From assembly GCA_003568945.1 (NCBI GenBank), contig BDIP01000005.1, positions 5,585 through 52,861 on the forward strand: a DNA stretch of 47,277 nt, given 5' to 3'. Shown piece after piece: positions 13,372 through 24,700 of the stretch (position 1 is its first letter; every line of letters starts with the position of its first letter). The DNA is from Kipferlia bialata (taxonomy: Eukaryota > Fornicata). Both the position numbers and the translations under genes were made by a program. The notes under the pieces were generated by a model, which did no database searches, had not been told where the DNA came from, and saw only the letters and a program-made list of their open reading frames with translations.

Positions 13372-13819
13372 CTGGGTTAGTATGATTTTCTGACCAAGAC
13401 GAGACGGGTTAAGATATCGAGGTTGGTATGTGGACGAATGCCTTCTGACGATGTTATTAAGAAGTAATTTGACGTGGTGGGTACCTAAAGGGAGTCCTCA
13501 TACGTACACTCGTAATAGAGCCTCCTCTTGGGATATACTTGAGACTGTCCCGCTGACCTGCTAGAAGAGACACCACAGTTCCTAGCTATGTGTGAGAATG
13601 TCCTTCCTATATATACCCTCTATAATCCCCTTTCTATCGGTCACCTATGGGTCAGGCAGGAACTTCTCTACAGTTGAAGCACTACAAAGAGAAACCTTCA
13701 AGAGAAGGGTTTACCTAGGGTTACCATATACAAACTGCAACTGTTACTTAGACTAAAGTCATTGGCCCTGCCAGGTATCATAATTTAATATATAGAGACG
13801 AAAGTGTGTAGATTAACAA
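13372..13819. other. Divergent intergenic region
   Basis: This lies between two divergent membrane-protein genes. It should hold the promoters of both and perhaps the missing first exon of the minus-strand gene. I see no convincing coding exon, RNA gene or repeat. Confidence 0.4.
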
Positions 13820-16800
13820 ATGTTTCATCTCTATGTCTCGCATGCGTTTCTAACTTCATTGGGATCTGCTAGAGACAGGGAGTGTGGTTCCGCGGAAAGT
13901 CCCAGTATGACTCTAGAGACAGACACTTCACCCACATGCAAGAGCATCTTCTCCAAGCGAGATGCTACTCTTGTACTCGTGAACAGGATCGAGCTGTGTC
14001 GCTACTTGTTGTTCTCTCTTCTCGCCCTAGGTCTGGTGGGTCATGGCATAGTTGGGAGGTATCCGGATGCTATGTATCTTCAGACTGTAGACCCACTATC
14101 ATCAGACATCTATGACACCAGTGCGAGGATAACCAATGTGGCAGCTGTTGCATTCTTCCGTAACACCCTGACCGCGATGGATGAGTGCTGTCACTTGGAC
14201 AGAGCACTAAGATACAGCTCTGTATTATACTGGATAACCATACTTGGACAGGTAGCTATACTACCACTCTGAGTCTATTCACTGAGTCGATCGTGTGGAT
14301 ACTATGACCACTAGACATATTGCTCTCACAACAGATGTGGGGTATCATTTGGGGTCACAGCTGTCTATTTGTGCGACTCACACTGTGGACGACTGCTCTG
14401 ATCTCTATTCCTATGACTAGAGCGGCCTATCAAGCATATATGGTATCATACCAGCGTCGCCACGATGCGTTGTTCGTGCATCTCAAACAGGTGAGCAAGG
14501 GTACCATCTTACTTGAGGACATCAATTCCTAACACTAGCTCTGTATCTTCTGTGACGAGAATGCCCATATGATGGGGACCATTCTATTCACCACCCCGGT
14601 CGTGCTCATATCTTCGCTTGCTGCTACCCCAATCCATGCATGTGCCATTGCTATGTCTCTGTTGGTAATGTACCAGCTCCAGACAACCACAATAACCTAT
14701 GCGCTGGCTATGTTGAGAGAGTACGTTTCAGTGGTCTTCCACTTAGAATACTATTCTAAGTTAGAGTAGTCAGTCACCGCTACTTCTTTCTATGTTAGAG
14801 ACTCGTCCTCTAACACAAGATCATCTGCATACGACTATGTTCCAATTCCAACAATTCCTCAGATGGGAGGAAGAGGAACAGTAGCACTGAGACGAGAGAT
14901 TCATATATCTTATGCCAATGGGTATGTATAGTAGATATACTCTCTTTCTGGTCTCCTTTTACCCTACAATAGCAATTTCCTATATAAAATGACACCAGGA
15001 AACTTACACCTGACTTGCGCCAATGGGCCAAGGCAAACACGTGGCTAATATTCACTGGCAAATGGCGCAACCGAAAGACCCAGGCTGGGGAATTCACTTG
15101 GTATGTATAGGTCCAATGATTACAATACTTCTCCTATAGAATATCAGAATGGTCTTACCTCGGTGGCCATGGCCATGAAACGGTTCGGATATTACTGAAG
15201 CTGTATACCTATATTTAGGGTCATACCCAGTCACATCATTATACTAATTCGGCAATTTCTAACAAAGTAACAACTTACTATTTGGGTGATAGCACATACA
15301 TTGACGCCCCTCATACTAGTGTCGCCGGGGGCTTGTACTTGATTCCTGAAGTTCGCCACCTAGCGCGAATACTAACAGCTGCATTGGCAACCTACTTGCC
15401 CGATTGGCTCGGCAAGTATCCCTTTATGTACCTTGCTGAGTCTTTTGAGAACCAGTGTCGTCTAGATACTGAATGTGCCCCTATTTTGAAAGGTCCGGAA
15501 TCTAGATATATATTTTGTGACTCATATGTTAGCATGACTACTCGTTTGATAGGTAAATGTAGAATACACCTATATACCTGTCTTTAGCTGAGAGCTTCTC
15601 TTATAGGAGACGTGCATGTTTACGTTTCCAACTTCAGTACCGCCTCTCGGTGGACTGCCTCAGAAGAAGATGCCACATGTCAGCCCTTTTGATAGGTACA
15701 TCAATGCAGAAGAATACTCTTACTACCACTAAACCACACCAATAGTGACTATTGCTGCCGACAAAGGTACAGGGTTCTGAACTCTCACCTTTCCAGGCTC
15801 TCCACACTTCTTGATGTAGCCGAGAAGTATGTGTCATTACGTAGGAGACATGACGTAAAGGTGATCCTTCATGAAAACGATCTACCACCACTTCATTTCT
15901 CCTATTGCGACAAGGACCGAGTGTTCCCGATATACCCAGTGTGATACTGATACTGTGTTTGAAACTCAGTGTTACTAATCTTTCAGGAGATGAGAACCAG
16001 TCTCTTGATGACAACGGTTTACCAGACGCAGTTCGCTCACCCTGAGGTACGATACACAAAAATGTTGTGACATCGCTCCACCTGGTGATCGTATACTTCT
16101 CTGGTCTCACCGCAGTGGGTTTTGGTTCACTTTCCCCTGCCGCACTATCTTGTATCGGAGCACCATATCCTCAAGGCATACTTTGATCCCAAGGTCCACT
16201 GGTGTATCAACCAATTTACATTTAGGTGAGAAGTAGTATGACTTCAGTACCGGAACACTGTTGATTATTATCCGTGTTATAGACTCTGCCAATATTTAGG
16301 ACAAAGATAGTATATTACCTAGCATCTAACCCAGGCGTACTATCAACTCCGGTATGTGCTGTCGTTCACTTTTCGATGGCAAGCAGGGAGCCGCGTGTGC
16401 CAGTGATGACCTAAGGTAAACATATATTGTGTATACAATGTAAACTATACATCCAGGTGCTGGGATTGTAGATCATTGCACGTCCACGACACGCCGATTC
16501 TCTACTAAATCTGACATCAAGGGCTGTATTAGATCATGCCCCTATCCCGGCTCCTCCTGATTCGGACTTGCAAATCAACCACAATCATGGTGGAGCACCT
16601 GGACTTCTACTGTTCCTAACCCTTGACAGCGGTCTCATAATACTCGAGCAGTGTACAAGAAGATGGCACTTTGAACGATACCCACCAGATCGTCAACACT
16701 GGTTTCGTTTGCACACAGCCATTGGGACAATCCCCGCACAACAGGTAGAGTCAGTTGACTAGTATGTTCTCGTGAGTTACTGTCGTCTCAATTAGTATAT

Positions 16801-18692
16801 TGCTAAGAAGAGATGCGTCTTACTTTCAGCTAAGGGCATCCCTACATGAGCTAGTTCCTGTCCACATTAACCATGAGTCTGTCAATGAGGATACTGGTGC
16901 TGTCTGGCCACTAAGGTCGGACATTGTTTCATCAATACATATTCATATATGTATGACACCAACGTTCCCACACACCCAGTTACATTTCTTATAGATACCT
17001 GTGACACTCTCTTCTGACTCCCAGTTCCACTCAACCGTTCCTCCCATGCAACTGCCAAGACATTGAGATACCAACAGTGGAGGAGTACGAACTGTTCTGC
17101 AGAATCACTAAGTGTCGCCAGGAGAATGTGTCTAGGATCTTTATGGCCACAGCACCGGAGCTTCAGACGCTGTTAGAAGAGCCCTATCCTCTTACTGCTG
17201 TTTCTCTATCCATGATGGATCGCTTGAAGCTGGCAGAACCAGTACCAACCACTTCAATCATACGACTACTGCTTGCTGCAGAGCCACTTGTGTATGCATC
17301 TGGAAGGTAACACATTCAAACACACTCAACCATATATCCCTCATGTGTATATATGAATACTACCACACGCTGACATCAGTCTGTATGTTGCTCACACAGC
17401 CCTTATGCTCCACACCCTCTTCAACTTCTTATCGGGTGCATGTACGGTAGAGAGTGGCTGGTTCACACCTGGTGTATGTATGGAACTGATTGTCTCTGTG
17501 TTCTTCACGCATGCAGAGAAACCTAGACTCAGTGAAGGTATGTTACGTAAGCATATCATAAGCATATATAGAAAGTATATATCCAGTACCTTGTATGCGT
17601 ACCACTGATTCATTTTGATTGAAGTGTCCAACACCAGCTGCTATTAGAGGGACCAATCACCCGCTGGCTCTTATGTATGAGGATAACCCAGAAGCCGAAC
17701 ACTCTTGCTCTCTCTTCATGCTATTGGAGCAGGTATGGTTAGTTCAGACCGGAACATATATAGGGTAGTATTTGAACTGATACCCAGGCTTTACCCATCA
17801 AGCAATACTACCCATGCTTCCGCTCCCTGGTTAGAGATATCATGATTGGAACATTCGATGGGGTTGAGCATGGTATATCAAGGGAGAGGCTAGTAGCACA
17901 TAGCAGTCTCACAGACTGGGCGGGGGCAGCACTCGTCACACTCACGGATCCAGGTGGGATACTACATACCATGCTGAATATACATTTCCTATCTATACAG
18001 AGCTACATAGTATTGCGGTCTGTACTAATCACCCTATCAGGCCCAAATTGATAGCTTTGTTCACTAGGATTCTGTTGCTATAACTGATATCTATATTATG
18101 TGTCTAACTCTCCCAGGCCCGTCAACTCTCACTGGGGTCACCTTGAGACTACTCTTGGTCTCGGTCATGCACATTCTGAGAAGTTCCTGGTTGTATTCAG
18201 GTTAGTAGCACACATACACGGCGAACCATAGCACATACCTGTCCCATCATATACTTCTAAGAGTCCTACGACAATACGTCTCACACATAGACTGGGATAC
18301 CTGTCTACACCTAGGCCTGGCACAGGCTAGAGAAGATAACAGGTTACGCCACATGGACTATGCTTTTGAGTTGTCTGACGTCCCTTTTGTACACACCAGT
18401 AAGAGAAGGTTTGTCGAGAGCATTGTCACCCACACCAACAGACTCATCGAGATTGTCCATCACCTAGTAGAGCTAACGGAGGTATGGTATGGTATTAAAT
18501 GTACCATTGAGTGATAGAAGACCCAATCACAACTTCTTGGCACATAGTACAACCAATCCTACTGCTATATTGCCCTCATATCAGGTATGTGTGCCAATAC
18601 ATCTCAAGGGTACCACAGAGTTTGTGCAGACTTGCACCACACGTGCCGCTACAAACCTTGCGAAGTGGCATGAGTGGGCGGGCGATAAGTGA
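13820..18692 (+). CDS. Spliced multi-pass membrane protein of unknown family
   Basis: About 20 exons give a protein near 900 residues. ATG at 13820 is the first in frame; the in-frame ATG at 13907 (MTLETDTSP) is an alternative. Membrane segments: CRYLLFSLLALGLVGHGIV (about 14000), an exon at 14336-14490 with SCLFVRLTLWTTALISIP, the exon starting NAHMMGTILFTTPVVLISSL (14560-14730), and a late one, VTLRLLLVSVMHILRSSWLY (18140). Soluble exons include YIDAPHTSVAGGLYLIPEV (15290), PGLLLFLTLDSGLIILEQ (16600), EEYELFCRITKCRQENVSRI (17080), DWAGAALVTLTDPG (17910) and the last, ending LAKWHEWAGDK before TGA. Its N-terminal layout of several membrane exons before a long soluble part resembles the two genes to its left, but I cannot align the C-terminal halves. 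Function not recognised. Confidence 0.65.
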
Positions 18693-19045
18693 GAGTACTG
18701 TCAGAGGCGACCTTTATGCCTCTCACTCGCTAGGTCACCATACATTGTTGTATCCAGCGACAGCGGCAATATGCTACCAAATAGAATACTAGGTTGATGG
18801 AGCTTTACTGTCAATAAGAACACTACTATGGTATAGAAGTGTTACAACCGAGAGAAATTATTGATTCTCATGGTATAACGATACGTTGACCCAGTTGATA
18901 GATAAGCAACAAGATCCTCTGAGTGGGAATACGTGTACCACACCAGCCTACTGATACACTCCCTCAATAAACCTGGCCACTCTCTCCACAGTCTCACCCA
19001 GTGGCGATCTCACACTCCTCTCTATTTAGTTCATCCGACGGACTC
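18693..19045. other. Convergent intergenic spacer
   Basis: About 350 bases between the stop codons of the plus-strand membrane-protein gene and gene A. No open frame or repeat of note; only 3' UTRs are expected here. Confidence 0.4.
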
Positions 19046-20285
19046 TCACTTTCTGGCAAAGAGTTCCTCTCTCACCCTGGCCACTCGCTCCATACTCTCC
19101 CTCAGTGGGATGGGGTTGTGCCATGACCCATCTCTGTACCTCAGTCTACCACCAGACGTAGACCCACCTTCCCACTCTGGTTGGGCGTGTCTCATGGTGG
19201 AGTGTGTCTCACGGCCTACCCTACCGGTATACGCTGGAGCACGCTGTAGTGTAATGGGCTGTCTGCTATCACTGGAACAAACCACACTCATACCAGTACT
19301 GTGAAGGGACATGCCAGTGGCAGATGCATGGTCCACAGCCGCCTCCTGAAGTAGATGTTGCTCTCGCCGACGTCTCCTCTTCTGCTTGTTCTTCTCCCTC
19401 TTTCTACTAGCCTTCTTTATGGCTGCAACTCTCCTTTCATATGCCTCCCTCTCAAAGAAGGCTCTACAGGGTTCACAGCGCAAGAGAGATTCCTCTGTAA
19501 CCTCTGGTACGTCACTCAAATTGTACCTGAGGTTAGCTAACCAATAGAGAGCCATAATAATAATAGCACATGGATTCAGATAAACGAATACGGAAGTAGA
19601 AGCATATATATCCCTAACATACACTGTTACTGTGCTGTCACTTACCCTTGAAACATTGTTGGATTCTGTCTGAAAATGCAAGCTAGGATAATAGGAGTCT
19701 GCTGAAGCGTCTCTTTGAGGGAAATGAAGACTTGTTCGAACCCCTTCGGGATAGGACCACCGGATGCTGAGACATCAATCTCATCCATCAGGCCACCAAG
19801 GAGTACTACGTCCTGAGTCAAGTTGATACATTATGGAACTATGGTATTGGTACACTGTAGTACACATAGAATGTGGTATACATCTGTGTAATATATTATA
19901 CATATCGTACATATCCTACATATAGATCCAACGCACTCACACTAGTATTAAACAGACACCCAAGATGTCAACGTCTCAACATGCGCCAACTGACTCGGTA
20001 ACACAGGGGTAACGTAAATAATATATACCTTCTCAGTAAGTGGAGTCTCAGCAAGAAGCTTGGCGACTATTGTGTCACGTGTGGTCTTGTCTGCTGCAGC
20101 TGGGAGGGTAGCGTCGACAAGTACCTCAATCGACATGCGCTTTGCCTTGGCCAAGGCTACTTCGAGCAGCTCATCAAAGTGGGGGAAGGTGCTATGGTGA
20201 GGTGTTGTATTTACATTGCAGATGCTAAGTGCAGAATGTATATATATATATATTTGGCGTACCTGGGATCCCCTGGAGGCTCCAT
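19046..20285 (-). CDS. Gene A: unknown basic protein, paralogue of gene B at 40710-41997
   Basis: Four exons: about 20285-20263, 20191-20029, 19812-19646 and 19526-19046, ending in a stop at 19046. The product is about 280 residues: MEPPGDPSTFPHFDELLEVA at the start, then AAADKTTRDTIVAKLLAETP, then GFEQVFISLKETLQQTPIIL. A very basic helix follows (KASRKREKNKQKRRRRRE), and the last 80 residues include ITLQRAPAYTGRVGRETHST and GGRLRYRDGSWHNP. Exon number, intron positions and the tiny first exon match gene B, which supports the model. The two proteins are closest in the C-terminal 80 residues, so that part is probably the functional core. The basic stretch could bind nucleic acid or act as a nuclear signal; this is inference. 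No known family recognised. Confidence 0.8.
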
Positions 20286-20952
20286 GTTACCCTCGTTCAG
20301 CTGATGGATACTGTATGGCTCTGCGCTCTGTTATCTGAGATTCACTTGGGACTATTGTTGCTGTGAGAGCCACACTGAGTCAATGAGAAGAAGCCTAACA
20401 GGGGAGACTCCTCTGAGGGAGTCAGAATGCTACTTACTATCTCGGTTAGTGAGACTCTCACTGTGAGAGTCTCCCCATGAGATTCTCAATGTAATGTTTC
20501 ATGGGGACAAGTTGTCCCGGACAACCATCTTCTGGGACCTGAGGCCATCATTATCCTCTGAGTCTCGACCCAGAAACTGAGCTAAGACCAGTGTTTGTAT
20601 AAGTGAGACCATGCAGAGTGCGAAATGGTTTGGTCAAGTTGATTGTTGTGTGACAGCCAGCTCTGTCCGTCCTGATATCACAACTCCATACCAGATCCCG
20701 TATGATGTTTCGTTCATTGCAGCAGTGTCACTTGATTCATTCTTATGGATTCATTGGCGACTACACAATAGATGGCGGTTGCAACATTCTATCTATGGTT
20801 CGGAAATTTGTACTTCCTCCATCTTCCACAAGTGTTATGCTGCCGATACTACTTCAAGTATGGCCCCAGTGTAGATAGAAAGGGTATGTACTTGTGTCTG
20901 ACGAATCGTCAGTGTATCCCAACAGTTATTACAACTAACTAAGTAGTACTAT
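20286..20952. other. Intergenic region with a palindrome and an unassigned open stretch
   Basis: This is the promoter side of gene A. GAGACTCTCACTGTGAGAGTCTC at 20451-20473 is a near-perfect inverted repeat. An open frame at about 20783-20882 (+) reads WFGNLYFLHLPQVLCCRYYF and could be an exon, but I found no acceptable partner exons because the next stretch is antisense to the pseudogene at 20953-21435. I leave it unassigned. Confidence 0.35.
20451..20473. repeat. 23-base near-perfect palindrome upstream of gene A
   Basis: GAGACTCTCAC and GTGAGAGTCTC are exact reverse complements around a single T. It lies about 170 bases upstream of the gene A start codon, so an operator-like role is possible but unproven. 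Confidence 0.6.
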
Positions 20953-21435
20953 TTACTTCTTCTTCTGCGGGGCATTGTATGAAGGTGGCAAAGTCACCTC
21001 AGGCCTTCCCTTCGCAACCCCACGGGAGAAGTCCCATCTGTAGAAAGCAGGGTGGTTCTATATCGTTAGTCGTAGAATACAGTGAAGACCCGAGAGTGAC
21101 AACTATACTTCGGTGGAGGATCTCAACAAGAGATAGCTGCAATAGATGTACCAAGATAGTCCTGAATCTCAAAGAAGGATACCTTCTGAATCAGCTCTTC
21201 AGGAAAGCAGCGTGACCACAGGCACGAGGGACTTCAGCAGACTTCCGTGGCTTACCACCGGAGTTGCCGTACCCAGAAGACTGAGGTTAGACATCACCAT
21301 TTTGGAGTGGGAACTGTGGACTATAGACAACAGTCTATAGTACGATGTGGATGAATATGCTACATACCACTACTCCAGCTCGGTTCCGTGTCGTCTGGCC
21401 CTTTTAGGCATCTCCATCAACTGAGGCCTCGCCAT
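20953..21435 (-). pseudogene. Decayed copy of the 90-residue gene at 30933-31446
   Basis: All three exons of the intact plus-strand gene can be traced here with the same splice positions. Exon 1 ends at a homologous donor (GGAGTAGTG|GTATGT against GGAGTTGTG|GTATGT). Exon 2 opens SSGYGNSGGKPRKS (intact copy SSGYGGSSCKQPRS). Exon 3 reads NHPAFYRWDFSRGVAKG (intact copy NHRAFYRWDFSDGAYKG) and ends in TAA at 20953. The frame is lost in two places. Exon 1 from ATG 21435 runs into TAG just before the donor because its length differs by two bases modulo three. The end of exon 2 meets TGA after AAFLKS, where about four bases are missing. Either this is a pseudogene or splicing differs from its sister. 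Confidence 0.65.
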
Positions 21436-21737
21436 TGAGAGAGGTTAAGCACTAAGTCAAGTTATATATATGTGGTTGAATAGACACGTCCGCATACACG
21501 CTACGACATCTACTAGTAACTGTCAAATAGGCTAACTTTCAGATATAGTGGGATACCTGAATGAGGCCATCATTCAGTGTCAGCTCTAGATACTTTCTTT
21601 GTCCTCACAACAAGACAACAAGGTGTACTTCAGGCTGAGCAAATGCTATCCACAACTACCTAGATTGGTCTAGGGCTAAGGAAATTTAGTTCGGTGTTGT
21701 CTGACGGAAGCATATTGAGAATCTCAATTTGAGATGA
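21436..21737. other. Intergenic, nothing recognised
   Basis: About 300 bases between the cyclase stop and the pseudogene start, both on the minus strand. No open frame, repeat or RNA gene is evident. It would contain the cyclase 3' UTR. Confidence 0.4.
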
Positions 21738-24700
21738 TTAGGTTGCAGAAAGGAGCACAACCCCGGTCTCCAAGGCTGGTCTTGGTTCTGCATCCACTTC
21801 CCGCTTGTTGTTCATTCGTCCATCAACAGTAGGCATATACACTCTCTGGTGATATGTCTCTCTTGATGTGTCTTCAGCCCAGGATGTATTGCCTGTGGAC
21901 ACAGCTACCTCTCCCAGGCTGGATACCGACCGAGACTTGGGTCCTACCCCATCAGTCTCTGGCTCCATGCCATGTATCCGGTCATATCTCTCATCCAAGA
22001 GACGCTGAGCGCGGACCAGACCGGTGTCGTTTACGTCACCTGATCTTCCGTTAGTAAAGGACCTATGAAGCTAAGAGACATATTGACATATCTCACCTGT
22101 CTGTGGTTGAGATTACTTCTCCAAACACAAATCTAGGGTTGCCCTCAAGCAGTTCAAACGTCTGATCGCACACTGTAACCGAAACCAAGGGGGAGAGGGA
22201 TTCCAAGGTTCTAAACGTAAGTCTAGGTCTGCAATAGTCGTATGTTAATAGCCATGACTTGTATTGCATCTTTAGGATACTACCCTACCTAGCTCTCTGA
22301 GGAGCCCTTCCAAAGATGTCATAGGACACTCGGATACTGAAGTGAGTCTAGTACAATAGGGAAAGAACATGAAATATCACTGTGTATTGAATGTCACTGT
22401 ATAGTGATCTGGCACCTTCCAATGACTGCAGCATATGCAGGTCCAATGGCCATCCCAGCTCTTATGTTAAGGTCTACGTTCATCCGCCTAAACACACTCT
22501 TGGCACACATCACCACCTCGTGGGATGCCTATAATGAGCCCTCACATAATTACTGTCGATACATACTTATCAGTAGCAAGTCACGATTGCTACAACCACA
22601 GTATAGGAGGATAAACCATACCTTCACGAGAGCTGCAACACCTCTGACAACATCACTGGGGGAGCATGTGCGCAACTCCTCCAGCGGGAATGGCCTCATG
22701 AGTTCATATGCATCCCCAATGGTCTTGGCCTGATAGTTCAGGGAAACGACAGAAGATCAGAGAGCAGCGGAGCAATGAATAGTTGTCGTACCTTGAGTAC
22801 ACCTTTTGATGCATATCTTTCCAGCACCGTGTCAAATGCTGTAAAGAGAGTGTTGAGCAGCATAACTACGTCTGACCCGTGTTGGGTGCAGTAGCTTGTG
22901 AAACCTGCTATATCCAGCTTGGTGTATCCCATCAAGGGGCAGAACTGAATCTCACACTGCTCCATGATAGCTTGCTCGTCCTGCAAGGTCAGTAGGATTA
23001 CAGAAGAGCACCTTCGTAGAGTAGTGAAATGGTCGCTGCTGATACCTGGCTAGTGAATCCCTGGGTACAAATGACCTCAGAGGCTTCTGTAGGTACAGTG
23101 CTAAGTACATCCCTACAGGTGCCACCGACGTCAGCTATCGCTAAACGTCTCTCCCCATTGGATATGGATCTGATGATTAGAATCCAGTAAACTTTGTCAG
23201 CGACACACACAAGTGTAAACTGCACACTGAAGGCCGCATGACTGTAACACCAAAAGAATAGCAACCGCACCTGATTGAGTTGGGAAGTGTCATAGACAGC
23301 TGCTTGGCGAGGTCGGAGTAGGGCTCGTCGTCCAAGGTAGTAGACACACACGAGAGAGTAGCGGTTGAACTGCTCATGCTCTGTAGGCAAAAGGGCACCG
23401 AGCTCTGACGTACTACAGGGTTCATACCACTATTCGTACTCATCTCAGTATCAGTCACCAGCGATATTGTAGCAAGTGGGTTGGTGTTCTGACACCTCAG
23501 TCCAACACTAGACTCAGGGGAGGACACATGCTCCGAGGCCAAGTTGGGGAAGAGGTCGGGATAAAAGTCTCTGAGAGTTAAGTTAATGTGTCCCGAATAT
23601 AGGTAGAGAAAGCAGGTTACATGACAGACAAGTCAATGTAACCTGTCGATATAGAGGTTTAATTATTAACTGATAACCACCTCAAGTGTGACTCTATGGT
23701 CAAGTCATTAGACCCACAAGGAGTTCTGCTTGATGTTTTCCCAGTGGGGATTGATGGAAGTGAGGGAGGCAATGCAGGTGCTAACTCCGTAGCAGTCTTG
23801 CTATCTGGAGAATCGACAATAGCGGATATCAAGCTGGCTAGTCAGACAATGGAGTAGACATGAGAAGAGGTCAGATTGGTGTCTGGAGGACTGCTTGGGG
23901 AACAGTAATAACTACAGTGACCATTACCTGTGTGTATCAGCCCTCATAGTAGCATGTCCTAGTACACTGTTTGACTGGGGGGTCTCTTCATCCATTTCCG
24001 CCACTCTCCGAATCTCTTGCATGAAGAGTGAGAGGATAGTGGTTCTCTCAAGCGCGGCAAGGACATTCTTGTTAGCAACTATCCTACAATAAGTAACAAC
24101 TGTACTGGATACTATGAGAATATGATTCCATATACAACACCAACCACATGTACCTGACAATATCCTTGGCATGTGACTGTGACATGAATGCAAAGGAGAA
24201 ACTCGATACCGAAGTCTCGGCAACAAAGGGCGTCAGAATCCTGGGGTTGGAGAATACCAAGCATTCATATGAATACCACCCTATTTACACTAATGGTGCG
24301 CGCAGTAGTATTTAGATTAGTATGTACCTTTGAAAGAACCGGCCAGAGGCCACACGGGACACCAAAACACTGGCAGCAATTGTCTCTACTGCAAACTTTG
24401 TGGCTAAACAGAGAGTCACAACCTAGCGTAAAGTAGGAAATGAGAAACCAGTAGATATGTACTATGTATATATCGTATAGACTTATAGTAACATGGACTT
24501 ACTAGAGCCTAGTACTTATCATTAAAGAGCATTCTCGGCACACTGACCTGCTTTCCAGCGAGCAGGATGCTCAGGATAAGGGTCAGAAACTGTGCCATAT
24601 ATAGGAATCCTCCTTCATTGGCAACCAGGATAAGGCGTATCCAAGTGGGAAGGTATAACACTGGTGTGAGAATCCGATAGTAACAGTGCAATGTACTCGT

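Noticed and set aside
2246-18692. Assignment of the three membrane proteins to the TmcB/TmcC-like family of protists
   Set aside because: The general layout is reminiscent, but I could not point to a defining motif, so no family name is given.
20979-21215. 78-codon plus-strand open frame
   Set aside because: It is antisense to the exons of the pseudogene at 20953-21435, whose homology to the intact small gene explains the open stretch.
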